From contig CAZSXS010000042.1 of assembly GCA_964611385.1 (NCBI GenBank), positions 1 through 31,087 of the forward strand: 31,087 nt of DNA, written 5' to 3'. Positions 8,119-16,720 of this stretch are shown here, piece after piece; position 1 is the stretch's first letter, and the number at the start of each line of letters is the position of its first letter. The position numbers and the translations under genes were made by a program. Below the pieces are notes generated by a model that was not told the origin of the DNA, searched no databases, and saw only the letters and a list, made by a program, of their open reading frames with translations. The DNA comes from CAZSXS01 sp964611385. Lineage in GTDB: Bacteria; Bacillota; Clostridia; Lachnospirales; CAYPQA01.

Positions 8119-9621
8119 ATGCAGATTACCGACAAGTTAGTTAAACCAATCAGTGAAACCAAATATTTATCAGCGGATAATGTGCAACGATACCGTGTCA
8201 TTATTCGCTATTTTTATATCCAATACGAAAAGGTACGATACTGGCTTTATAAGGAAGATGTTTTTAACGAGCTGAGCAAGCATGAGCTCTTTGCAGAATA
8301 CAGCATTGACCAATGCAAAAACGATCTGGCGCAACTGACAGAATGGAGAAACCTGATCGCTGCCCAGGACACGGCCAAGGTGAACACCATAGAAGACTTC
8401 AAAAACAAGCAGTTTCGGTATCAGCTCTCCGAATATTCGGTGGAAATCGAACGAATGACCCTCAAGCTGGAGAATTTGTTTATCGAAGGGGCTTCTCTGG
8501 AGCCAACCCTCCTAGAGCGTCTCCGAAACGAGCTGGCAAAAATCAATACCATTAAACACAGTGATGAGCTTACGATTTATGCCTGGTGGGATGTGGTCAA
8601 TACGGACTTTATCCGGCTCAATCAAAACTGTCAGGACTATATCCGAGACTTGAACAGCGTCCATGCCGAAGAAATGATGAAGACCCGGGAGTTCTTGCTT
8701 TTTAAGGACAAGTTGGTGGAGTATCTGCGCTCCTTTATTAAGAGCCTGCAAAAGAACCTTGCTGCCATTGAGCATATTGTAGGCAGCGTGTCTCAGGAGG
8801 ATCTGCACTTCCTTTTAAACAAGGTCGTTCAACATGAGCTGTCCATTCCAAGGTTGGACATTGTTCTGAGCGAATACGATGTCCGAGAAATGATCTACGG
8901 CCGTTGGGAGAGTATCGAAGCCTGGTTTCTGACGAAGAATGGCGTGCAGAACGAGGCCCTAAAGCTTTTTGACGCAACCAACGACATGATACGGCGTATC
9001 ACAAGATATGCCGCCCAGATTTCCGAAATCTACACCATGGGTGCCAACCGTAAAGAGGAATACCGTAAGCTCTGCGAGATTTTTTCAAAGTGCGAGTCTC
9101 TTTCGGAAGCCCACAAGCTATCTGCTCTCGTCTTTGGCGTGGAAAGGCCGGTACATTTGAAGGGGGACTTTTACCGCAGCACGGACAGCATTTACAGCGG
9201 AGTTTATGACGAGCCGCCTTTTGAAGTGGGCCTGGTTCCCAGGATTCGAAGCTACAAGGAAAGCGTTTCCAGAAGCGGTATTCGGGATTTCAAACAGGAG
9301 AAGGAGCAGTTGATGAAGGAACTGATGACACAGTTCCAAAGGGAACAGGAGCTACTGGAAGGCTACAGCACGGGAGACGAAATTGATTTTGCCAAGCTGC
9401 CTGTCATTGAGCCGGAGACCAGGGCTGTTTTATTAATTTGGCTCTCCAAGGGCTTGGAGGCCGGGAACGAAAAGGTTAAAACGGACAACGGACGATTTTT
9501 TTACATTGACCGCTCCAACTGCCACAACACGGTTGAAATCAACTGCACAGACGGGATTTTTGTAATGCCCGGCTACAAAATTATTTTTGAGCAATCACAT
9601 AGAAATCGAGGTTTACAATGA
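8119..9621 (+). CDS. jetA: Wadjet protein JetA, DUF2397/TIGR02677-like (kleisin-like subunit)
   Basis: The first gene of a four-gene Wadjet operon codes for about 500 residues. By family it corresponds to DUF2397. In Wadjet complexes JetA is the kleisin-like subunit that bridges the SMC-like JetC heads. The sequence is soluble and mostly helical, with a charged region around residues 390-420 (RDFKQEKEQLMKELMTQFQR) that could form a coiled coil. The short C-terminal part (VEINCTDGIFVMPGYKIIF) looks like beta structure. GAGGTGAG precedes the ATG at 8119. An in-frame ATG at 8083 lies upstream of the predicted transcription start. The stop overlaps jetB by 4 bp (ATGA). Assignment rests mainly on gene order, size and the partner genes. 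Confidence 0.85.
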   Translation: MQITDKLVKPISETKYLSADNVQRYRVIIRYFYIQYEKVRYWLYKEDVFNELSKHELFAEYSIDQCKNDLAQLTEWRNLIAAQDTAKVNTIEDFKNKQFRYQLSEYSVEIERMTLKLENLFIEGASLEPTLLERLRNELAKINTIKHSDELTIYAWWDVVNTDFIRLNQNCQDYIRDLNSVHAEEMMKTREFLLFKDKLVEYLRSFIKSLQKNLAAIEHIVGSVSQEDLHFLLNKVVQHELSIPRLDIVLSEYDVREMIYGRWESIEAWFLTKNGVQNEALKLFDATNDMIRRITRYAAQISEIYTMGANRKEEYRKLCEIFSKCESLSEAHKLSALVFGVERPVHLKGDFYRSTDSIYSGVYDEPPFEVGLVPRIRSYKESVSRSGIRDFKQEKEQLMKELMTQFQREQELLEGYSTGDEIDFAKLPVIEPETRAVLLIWLSKGLEAGNEKVKTDNGRFFYIDRSNCHNTVEINCTDGIFVMPGYKIIFEQSHRNRGLQ

Positions 9622-10727
9622 ACACATTGGAAGAACTCTTAAACAACCGCTGGATCTTAAAATCCGAGGATAAAGAAAAGTACTATCGGGTCAAGGACGA
9701 CACCTCTAAGTACAAGCGGCTTTTTCAAGAAAAGCTGGGCTACCGGCTTTTGATTAACCCCTATTTGATCAAGTTGGAAAAGCTACCCGGAAAGGCTGAG
9801 CCTTTCATGGGCATTCAAGACTTCACATCCACACTGGAGTACAGTATGCTTTGTGTGGTGTTGATGTTTTTGGAGGACAAGAGTGCGGAGGAGCAATTTG
9901 TACTTTCAGAGCTTACCGAATATCTACAGGTGAACCACACTCCGGAAAAGCTGGAGTGGACGGTATATAACAACCGAAAGAGCTTAATCAAGGTCATTAA
10001 ATTTTGTCTCAAAAACAATCTAATGAAGGCAACCGACGGAGAAGAAGAACAATTTGCCCGGGATGCGGACACGGAGGTACTTTTTGAGGTTACAGGGATA
10101 TCCAGGTACTTTGTAAGGAGCTTCACCCGGGACATCATGGGCTACAGCAGCCTATCGGACTTTGAGAAAAGCGAATACATCAATGTGGACGAAGACAGGG
10201 GGCAAGTACGTCGGCATCGGGTTTACCGCAAGCTACTACTATCCATTGGCATGTACAAAAGCTTTGATGAAGACGAGGATTTCATCTATCTCCGAAACTT
10301 CCGCAACACCATAGAAAAGGATATGAGCGAAGAATTCAACTGCGATCTCCACATACACAAGACCAGCGCCTACTTAGTGGCGAGGGAGGACGCGACCATG
10401 GGAAGGAGCTTCCCGGAAAACAGCAATCTTTCTGACATCATCCTCCTACTGAACCAGCAAATACAAGAGGACATAGCCAGCGGTCTCCTTCAACTGAGCC
10501 CTGATGAAAGCCTTCATCTGACTCGTGAAGACCTAAAGCGTCTTATTGAGAGCTGCAAGCAAAGGCACGGCGAAAACTGGGGCAAGACCTACAAGGACAA
10601 GACCAACCAAGAACTCATTAATGAATGTTTGACCTACATGACTGGTTTAGGTTTTGCTGAAGAAAGCGATCAACAAATCAAGCTACAGCCCATAATTGGA
10701 AAGCTAACAGGAAAGTATACAGGGTAA
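9618..10727 (+). CDS. jetB: Wadjet protein JetB, DUF2398/TIGR02678-like (KITE-like subunit)
   Basis: This 369-residue protein matches the size and position of the DUF2398 family, the second gene of this Wadjet type. JetB proteins are small winged-helix (KITE-like) subunits that bind the kleisin. The N-terminal LEELLNNRWILKSEDKEKYYRVKDD and the C-terminal YMTGLGFAEESDQQIKLQPIIGKLTG segment are compatible with winged helices. The start overlaps the jetA stop by 4 nt, so translation is coupled. A 76-nt gap separates it from jetC, which has its own strong ribosome binding site. Confidence 0.85.
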   Translation: MNTLEELLNNRWILKSEDKEKYYRVKDDTSKYKRLFQEKLGYRLLINPYLIKLEKLPGKAEPFMGIQDFTSTLEYSMLCVVLMFLEDKSAEEQFVLSELTEYLQVNHTPEKLEWTVYNNRKSLIKVIKFCLKNNLMKATDGEEEQFARDADTEVLFEVTGISRYFVRSFTRDIMGYSSLSDFEKSEYINVDEDRGQVRRHRVYRKLLLSIGMYKSFDEDEDFIYLRNFRNTIEKDMSEEFNCDLHIHKTSAYLVAREDATMGRSFPENSNLSDIILLLNQQIQEDIASGLLQLSPDESLHLTREDLKRLIESCKQRHGENWGKTYKDKTNQELINECLTYMTGLGFAEESDQQIKLQPIIGKLTGKYTG

Positions 10728-10803
10728 CGAGAGAGGGACGAATTTAGGAAAAGAGTAAATCCCTTCCTCCCCCACAGTCTTATTCTTTAACTTGGAGGTT
10801 CAA

Positions 10804-13800
10804 ATGTTAAGTAGTAAATGGGTGGCCCACCGTATAGGATTGATTGATTTTTGGTACTATGACGATGAGGAGTTTATCTTTGAAGAAGGCCGTATGCTGC
10901 TCAGGGGCGCTAATGGCTCGGGTAAGTCCGTTACTATGCAAAGCTTTATTCCTTTGCTCTTGGACGCAAATCGTAGCCCCGGAAGATTGGATCCCTTTGG
11001 GAGTCGTGATCGTAAACTTGAAAATTATCTGCTTGAGGAGGGAGATGGCCGCCAGGAGCGTACTGGCTATTTGTTCATGGAGTTTAAAAGAAGCGCTTCT
11101 GATACCTTCTTGACCATCGGTATGGGCCTTAGAGCCAGAGAGTATAAAGCCCTGGATTCGTGGTATTTTTGTGTCACTGACGGCCGGAGAATCGGTGAGA
11201 AAATTGAACTCTATAAAAAGGATAAAACCGCCGGTAAATTGTGCCTTACTAAAGGTGAGCTGAAAATTTGCCTGGGGGCAGGCGGCCAGGTCTTGGATAA
11301 GCAGAGCGAGTATATGGATATGGTCAATAAGCTCTTGTTTGGCTTTTCGTCTATTGATGAGTATGGGGAGTTGATTAACCTTTTGATCCAGCTGAGAACC
11401 CCGAAACTGTCTAAGGACTTTAAGCCTACTGTCATTAACGAAATTTTGAGTGCTTCCCTTCCAGCCCTCACTGATGAGGATCTGCGCCCAATGTCCGAGG
11501 CCATCGAAAATATGGATAACTTAAAATCCAACCTGGAAAGCTTACAGGAAAGTAAAAAGTCCGCCGACCGTATTATGCAGGTCTTCGACCGCTATAATAG
11601 AACCGTTTTGCTGGAAAAGGTGAAAGGCTATACGGAGAACAAAAAAAAGCTAGAATCTGTAAAGTCTGAAATCCAGTGGCTAGAAAATGAACATAAGAAA
11701 TTAGAAGAAGTTTTGCAAAGAGCCGAGTTTACGCTTCAAGGCCTAGAGGAGGAGCAACGTATCCTGACGGAGCAGAAAAATGCCCTGGAAAGAGACCATG
11801 CCGATGCCTTTAAGTTGAAGGAAGCCCTGGAGCAAACTCAAAGAGAGTTTCTGGAGCAAGGCCAAAGCCTGGCAGCTAAAAAGGGAGAGCTAGAAGCAAA
11901 ACGGAGTAAATTTAAGTCCCTGTCCTACGAAATCGAGCAGAAGAAGCAGGATAGTGAAGTCTTACAAGCGCAAGGTACTGTTTTGTTAAAGGAAATGGGT
12001 GAGCTAAGTCAGGACTTTGGCTTCTCTGAACAAGCGCTGATGGAAGCGGAGCTTGATTTTCAGAAGCGCTATGATTTTAGCTTCACAAAGAATCAAATGC
12101 AGGCCTATGAGAAGATCTTGAAGGACGGCATTGAGCTTTTGAGGGAGAAAAACGAAAAGACGATTAAATACAGCAGCATCTCACAACGCTATGACGAGTT
12201 GGTTTCCGATCGGGATATAAAGCTTTTACGCTTGGAACAAGCTCATAGTCAGCTGCTGGGGATCAAAGGAGAAATCATAGAAAAGCTGAATCTCTGGGCG
12301 GAAAAAACGATTGAGGTAAAACTCAAAAAGGATGATATGACCAAGCTGCGTCAGGCAGTCGTCCAGTTTGTACCCACCGATCGCTACTTGAACTTAAAGA
12401 GTTTGCTGGAAGATACGGTAAGACAGAGCAAGGATAAACTCAACAAGCTGCACATCGGAGAGCAGATGCAAAAGGAAGGCCTGGAAGCTACGATCAAGAA
12501 AAAGCAGGAGGAAATCTTTGCCCTAGAAAGCACAAAAGAAGTGGAACCCGTTCTCCCGCCGGAGGTCGTCAAGAATCGTCAAAGACTGCAAAAACTCAAT
12601 GTTCCCTTTGTCCCCTTCTATAAGCTGATCAGCTTTAAGAACGCCGTTTCAGATGAAACTGTAAACGCCGTTGAAGAAGCCCTCAACCGTATGGGCCTTT
12701 TAACGGCTCTGGTGGTACCCCAAAAATACAAAAATCTTGCCCTAAAGACGGATAAGGGTATGTGCGACAGTTACATTTTTTGTGAAAAGAGCTTTGACAA
12801 TAATCTTGGAGAGATTCTGTCTGTGGAACAGGAGGCCGGTGGGAATGATTTTAACGCCTTGCTTTCAGAGATTCTCAAAGGGATCGGGCTTACCGATTCG
12901 CTTGACGACTCTCTAAACGATCCTTTTTATGGCGGTCTTGTGCAAGGCAGCCTGGTGGCTCCCCAAGAGCAAGCCACGACTTATGTAAGCCTAAAGGGAG
13001 ATTTTAAACTGGGCCTCCTGTACGGAACGGCTTCCGGTACTTATGTGTCCCAATACATTGGGGAAAAGACCAGGGAACGCACTCGTTTAAAGGCTGTTGC
13101 GCTCTTGAAGTCGGAACTGGAAAGCCTGCAAAAAGACTTGGAGGAAGCCGAAGAACGGCTCAAGAACCTCACCGAAAGACTCCAAAGCCTAGACCAAGAG
13201 CTGAGTCAACTGCCTGGCACTGAGGATATCCATGTAGCGGGTCAGTGGATTCTGGACAGCGATGAAATTCTCCGCAAGGCCAACGAAGCTGTATCCGCCT
13301 GTGAAAAGGAGAAACAGACAGTGCTTGCGGCACTTGAAGAAATGAAGCTGCAACTGAAGGAATTGGCTGGCAAGGTAAGTATCCCGCTTGACCTGGAGGC
13401 CTTTAAAGAGGGGCTGGAGAGTCTGGGCACCTATCGGAATCGCCTGAATGAGCTGATGATTTTATACCACAGGGTTCAGACCTATCTGGATCTTATTGTG
13501 GGGAAGGAAGAACAACTGAACGATCTCGATGCGGATACAGAGAGTCTTCGCTATGATATAGGTAAGTTGGAAGGGAAGCTCAGTGAACTGACTCGGAACG
13601 AGGAACTGCACAAAAAACATTTGGAAATGACCAACTATGAACAGGTCAAGGAGCAGATCGACACCTATCTGAGAAGACTTGGCGAGCTGCCCCAAGCGAT
13701 CAAGCAGCTTTTTGGAACAGCGGAGGCCACCAAGAAGGAGCTTAAGTATCGAGAGGATCAGATTTCTGTCAAAGCAGCCACGCAGGAGGGGCAGGTCTTA

Positions 13801-14967
13801 CGGACAAACGCCTTAAAACAAGCGGTCTCGGATGAGTATGGCCTGGGCTATGTTCCCTTTGAGGCTTTGAATCTGGAAGAGGACTGCAGCGTCAAGAGCC
13901 TGTGTCAAGCCTTGGAGTCCTCATTGGACGCAGACAAAAGCAGCGTATCCCTGTTGGGTACGGTGCAAGACCAGTTTTACAAGAATCTTGATCGGCTAAC
14001 AGAGTATAACTTGACCATGCTGGAAATCTTTGAGGACAAGCCTACACTTCCCGAAATACACCTAAAGCGGGTGGACATCGTCTGCAAACTGAGGGGAAAG
14101 TCGGTAAAGTTTATGGAGTTACTCAGTGAGCTGAGCCAGTCCATTGAGGAGCAAAACTTACTGTTAAAGGAAAGCGACAAGGAAATCTTCGAAGACATAC
14201 TGACCAACACCATCGGCAAGAAGATCAGCGCACGGATCTACAAGAGTGAGCAGTGGGTAGAGAAAATGAACAGTCTGATGAAAAACATGAACACCTCTAG
14301 CGGTCTGGCCCTGAGTCTGGAATGGAAGAGACAAAAGGCAGAGACAGAAGAACAAATGAATACCGGAGAACTGGTTGAACTGTTAAAGAGAGATGCGGGT
14401 TTGATGAAGGAATCGGACATCGAACGGCTTGGAAAGCATTTCCGCTCCAAGATTGCGGAAGCTCGAAAGCGCCTTTACGACAGTCAAAGCACAAGCAGCT
14501 TCCATGCCATCATGAAGGACATTTTGGACTATCGAAAGTGGTTTGAATTTCAGCTTTATTACGTCAAAACCGGAGAGAAAAAAAGAGAACTCACCAACAA
14601 AGCCTTCTTCCAGTTTAGCGGCGGCGAAAAGGCCATGTCCATGTATGTCCCTTTGTTTTCCGCAGTGGTGGCAAAGTATCAGGGTGCCAGCGAGGAAGCC
14701 CCCAAGCTTTTATCCCTGGACGAAGCTTTTGCCGGTGTCGATGATCACAATGTACAGGACATGTTCCGTTTGATGGCCGAATTTGACTTTAACTTTATCA
14801 TTAACTCCCAGGTTCTGTGGGGGGACTACGAAACCATTCCCCGGTTGGCCATCTACCAGCTTCACAGACCCAACAATGTAAAGTATGTCACCGTCATCCG
14901 TTATATTTGGAACGGCCATGCAAGGCTCATTGATAACGGAGAGCTGAAGATGGGGTCGGTTGGATAA
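10804..14967 (+). CDS. jetC: Wadjet protein JetC, SMC/MukB-like ATPase (TIGR02680-like)
   Basis: JetC is the SMC-like motor of Wadjet. It extrudes DNA loops and lets the complex recognise small circular DNA for cleavage. With the ATG at 10804 the protein is 1387 residues. Walker A GANGSGKS is at residues 35-42, the ABC signature FSGGEK around 1271-1276, and Walker B LLSLDEAF around 1302-1309. Long heptad-rich coiled coils flank a central hinge-like section near residues 595-740 (LNVPFVPFYKLISFKNAV). The open frame reaches a TTG at 10792, but GGAGGTTCAA immediately before the ATG at 10804 fixes the start. The length agrees with other members. Confidence 0.95.
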   Translation: MLSSKWVAHRIGLIDFWYYDDEEFIFEEGRMLLRGANGSGKSVTMQSFIPLLLDANRSPGRLDPFGSRDRKLENYLLEEGDGRQERTGYLFMEFKRSASDTFLTIGMGLRAREYKALDSWYFCVTDGRRIGEKIELYKKDKTAGKLCLTKGELKICLGAGGQVLDKQSEYMDMVNKLLFGFSSIDEYGELINLLIQLRTPKLSKDFKPTVINEILSASLPALTDEDLRPMSEAIENMDNLKSNLESLQESKKSADRIMQVFDRYNRTVLLEKVKGYTENKKKLESVKSEIQWLENEHKKLEEVLQRAEFTLQGLEEEQRILTEQKNALERDHADAFKLKEALEQTQREFLEQGQSLAAKKGELEAKRSKFKSLSYEIEQKKQDSEVLQAQGTVLLKEMGELSQDFGFSEQALMEAELDFQKRYDFSFTKNQMQAYEKILKDGIELLREKNEKTIKYSSISQRYDELVSDRDIKLLRLEQAHSQLLGIKGEIIEKLNLWAEKTIEVKLKKDDMTKLRQAVVQFVPTDRYLNLKSLLEDTVRQSKDKLNKLHIGEQMQKEGLEATIKKKQEEIFALESTKEVEPVLPPEVVKNRQRLQKLNVPFVPFYKLISFKNAVSDETVNAVEEALNRMGLLTALVVPQKYKNLALKTDKGMCDSYIFCEKSFDNNLGEILSVEQEAGGNDFNALLSEILKGIGLTDSLDDSLNDPFYGGLVQGSLVAPQEQATTYVSLKGDFKLGLLYGTASGTYVSQYIGEKTRERTRLKAVALLKSELESLQKDLEEAEERLKNLTERLQSLDQELSQLPGTEDIHVAGQWILDSDEILRKANEAVSACEKEKQTVLAALEEMKLQLKELAGKVSIPLDLEAFKEGLESLGTYRNRLNELMILYHRVQTYLDLIVGKEEQLNDLDADTESLRYDIGKLEGKLSELTRNEELHKKHLEMTNYEQVKEQIDTYLRRLGELPQAIKQLFGTAEATKKELKYREDQISVKAATQEGQVLRTNALKQAVSDEYGLGYVPFEALNLEEDCSVKSLCQALESSLDADKSSVSLLGTVQDQFYKNLDRLTEYNLTMLEIFEDKPTLPEIHLKRVDIVCKLRGKSVKFMELLSELSQSIEEQNLLLKESDKEIFEDILTNTIGKKISARIYKSEQWVEKMNSLMKNMNTSSGLALSLEWKRQKAETEEQMNTGELVELLKRDAGLMKESDIERLGKHFRSKIAEARKRLYDSQSTSSFHAIMKDILDYRKWFEFQLYYVKTGEKKRELTNKAFFQFSGGEKAMSMYVPLFSAVVAKYQGASEEAPKLLSLDEAFAGVDDHNVQDMFRLMAEFDFNFIINSQVLWGDYETIPRLAIYQLHRPNNVKYVTVIRYIWNGHARLIDNGELKMGSVG

Positions 14968-14989
14968 TGGTAGAATGGTAGAATGGTAG
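14966..14989 (+). repeat. Three tandem copies of AATGGTAG
   Basis: Three perfect 8-bp copies begin at the last base of the jetC stop codon and fill most of the gap to jetD. The unit is not a multiple of 3, and the copies lie where a jetD ribosome binding site would be expected. Confidence 0.9.
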
Positions 14990-15001
14990 AGAAACAGTGA
15001 C

Positions 15002-16414
15002 ATGGATGACAAATTAAAAGAATGTATTGCGTATTTCAAGAAAGGCGGGGGCTACACCCGCCTTTTTAAGGCTGTAAAAGAAAAATATATTTCCCTTGGG
15101 CACATGGGCGGGACGCTTCAACTTCGGAACCTACGTCCCGAGGAAAAGACTGCCCTACAAAATCTGCTCGTCAAGGATTTTTCCCACAAAAAGAACATGG
15201 AAATTTCCATCGGCAAAATCGAAAAGGCCTTGCTGAACACGCGATTCGAGGCTTTTAGCTTACTGGAAATTGTGGAAGCTTACTTTCAGGAAGAACTAAT
15301 CACCAAGGGCGAAGAAAAAAGCCGCACTGCGCTAAGCAAGCAAGCGTATTTTGACCGTCTGATTGACGGCCTTGGTTGGGAAGAGGCAAAGGCTTGGCTT
15401 CGTTGGGTGCTGGAAACCAAGGCGAAGCCGTACAATACCCTTCTGAACAAATATAAAAAGGACAAAGACGAGCTGGAACGACTTCTGCAAACCGTCACCC
15501 AAGCGCTGGCCTTTGCCCAGAACAATAAAAAAATGCTTCGCCTTGCCGTCTTTTCTACACAAATTACGGGCAATCCCCATTATTTTGACGACGGAAGCGA
15601 AGCCGACCGGATCTTTACCCTAGGACTCTGTCACCTTTTTCAGCTGAAGGAGCCTGCCAAGTCCGAGGAAAAGGCAGAGCTATTTTTTCGAGCCGGGATC
15701 ATCAAAAGTGACATTACCAATTATACGGTTTGCTATGGCTTGGAAGCCTTTTTGGGAGATGGAATTGATGCAAAGACGGACAAAAGCAAGACAGATGAAA
15801 GCAAGACAGATGAAAGCAATGTGAATCATGAAGATGTAGCTGCGACCCATGAAGATATGCGCAAGCACTCGGGGTGGCTAGGCTTTTCCGAAGCACGGGA
15901 GCCTTTGCACATTTCCTTGGCGAATCTGGGGCGAATCAGCCGGGTGATACCCAGCTTTGGAAATTCTGTGGTCTTTATCATGGAAAACCCAGCGGTTTTC
16001 AGCACCATTCTTGACGCCCTTTCCGAAAACGATCACCCCTCCATGCTTTGTACCAACGGGCAGCCAAAGCTTTCGTCCCTGCTCTTACTGGACAAGCTGG
16101 CGGAGGAGGAACTCACCTTCTACTATTCCGGCGACTTTGATCCGGAAGGCCTGCTCATTGCGGACAATCTGAAAAAAAGGTACGGAAGTAAGCTTCAGTT
16201 TTGGCGCTTTACAGAAGCGGACTATCGTTCCGCCTTGTCAGAGGAAGCGCTTACAGACGCAAGGCTCAGTAAACTCAAAAAGCTTGAGAGTCCCCAATTG
16301 GTAAGCCTTGGCAGGCATATCGAAAGCACAAAATATGCAGGGTATCAAGAGCGGATTATGGAGCGGTATATTGAGGATGTGAAGCAAACCAGTAAATGCA
16401 GTTACTGCTGTTAA
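15002..16414 (+). CDS. jetD: Wadjet nuclease JetD, DUF2399/TIGR02679-like with Toprim domain
   Basis: JetD is the Toprim-containing nuclease of Wadjet, related to topoisomerase VI/Spo11-type enzymes, which cuts the recognised plasmid. The 470-residue protein shows the Toprim acidic residues: E328 in VVFIMENPAVF and D378/D380 in YSGDFDPEG. An N-terminal helical region precedes it. A lysine/aspartate/serine linker at residues 258-272, with KTDES repeated, is coded by an imperfect 15-bp tandem repeat (15783-15812). No strong ribosome binding site is visible before the ATG, where the AATGGTAG repeats lie. The C-terminus (SKCSYCC) is unusual. It is the last gene of the operon, followed by a large hairpin. 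Confidence 0.9.
   Translation: MDDKLKECIAYFKKGGGYTRLFKAVKEKYISLGHMGGTLQLRNLRPEEKTALQNLLVKDFSHKKNMEISIGKIEKALLNTRFEAFSLLEIVEAYFQEELITKGEEKSRTALSKQAYFDRLIDGLGWEEAKAWLRWVLETKAKPYNTLLNKYKKDKDELERLLQTVTQALAFAQNNKKMLRLAVFSTQITGNPHYFDDGSEADRIFTLGLCHLFQLKEPAKSEEKAELFFRAGIIKSDITNYTVCYGLEAFLGDGIDAKTDKSKTDESKTDESNVNHEDVAATHEDMRKHSGWLGFSEAREPLHISLANLGRISRVIPSFGNSVVFIMENPAVFSTILDALSENDHPSMLCTNGQPKLSSLLLLDKLAEEELTFYYSGDFDPEGLLIADNLKKRYGSKLQFWRFTEADYRSALSEEALTDARLSKLKKLESPQLVSLGRHIESTKYAGYQERIMERYIEDVKQTSKCSYCC
15783..15812 (+). repeat. 15-bp tandem repeat in the jetD linker
   Basis: AAAGCAAGACAGATG occurs twice in direct tandem, followed by a partial third AAAGCAA. The unit keeps the frame and adds five residues (SKTDE-like) per copy, so copy-number change would lengthen a flexible linker without breaking the protein. 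Confidence 0.85.
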
Positions 16415-16506
16415 GGGCAGATAGTACCTTGGTTACAAAACCGATTGACGACGAAGAGATTGGAGCTTTCGGAAATAAAGTTCATAAGAGTTGAAGCGAG
16501 CGTCCG

Positions 16507-16554
16507 CTAAGCGAATGAAGGCTACCATACGGTGGCCTTTTTTCATTCGCTTAG
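16507..16554 (+). terminator. Long hairpin terminator after the jet operon
   Basis: The inner stem AAGGCTACC (16518-16526) pairs with GGTGGCCTT (16531-16539) around ATAC and runs into TTTTTT. Outer arms CTAAGCGAATGAA (16507-16519) and TTCATTCGCTTAG (16542-16554) are perfectly complementary over 13 bp, so the whole makes an almost continuous stem. An intrinsic terminator for jetABCD is the simplest reading. The outer arms are longer than a terminator needs. Confidence 0.75.
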
Positions 16555-16585
16555 AAACGCGGTGGGCAAACAAAGCTATATCCCA

Positions 16586-16628
16586 TTCGCTCCGAACAAT
16601 TTGGAAACTCTACTGCCGAATACATAAT
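16586..16628 (+). repeat. Diverged copy of the 23040-23131 repeat arm
   Basis: This stretch (TTCGCTCCGAACAATTTGGA through GCCGAATACATAAT) matches the reverse complement of 23040-23081 at about 35 of 42 positions by eye. A GCTATAT at 16575-16581 may be what remains of the other arm. It lies just before the promoter of the ATPase-HEPN pair. Confidence 0.7.
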
Positions 16629-16659
16629 TACAAAACAAGAATAAACTTTACAAAGTTAC

Positions 16660-16688
16660 TTGTGGTTGGCGACAAAATGCGATATAAT
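16660..16688 (+). promoter_or_regulatory. Promoter of the ATPase-HEPN gene pair
   Basis: TTGTGG (16660-16665), a 17-bp spacer and a perfect TATAAT (16683-16688) lie 32 nt before the ATG at 16721. The -35 box is weak. GGAGG sits 7 nt before the start codon, giving a short untranslated leader. Confidence 0.6.
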
Positions 16689-16720
16689 TTTTACAAATTC
16701 TTTTTAATGGAGGTGCAGAA

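Noticed and set aside
9815..10138. Minus-strand frame inside jetB
   Set aside because: It is opposite to a well-supported gene, with no ribosome binding site or family features.
16396..16494. A 32-codon frame (MQLLLLRADSTLVTKPIDD...) overlapping the end of jetD
   Set aside because: It has no ribosome binding site and no recognisable family. It could be a shifted remnant of an older jetD C-terminus, but that cannot be shown here.
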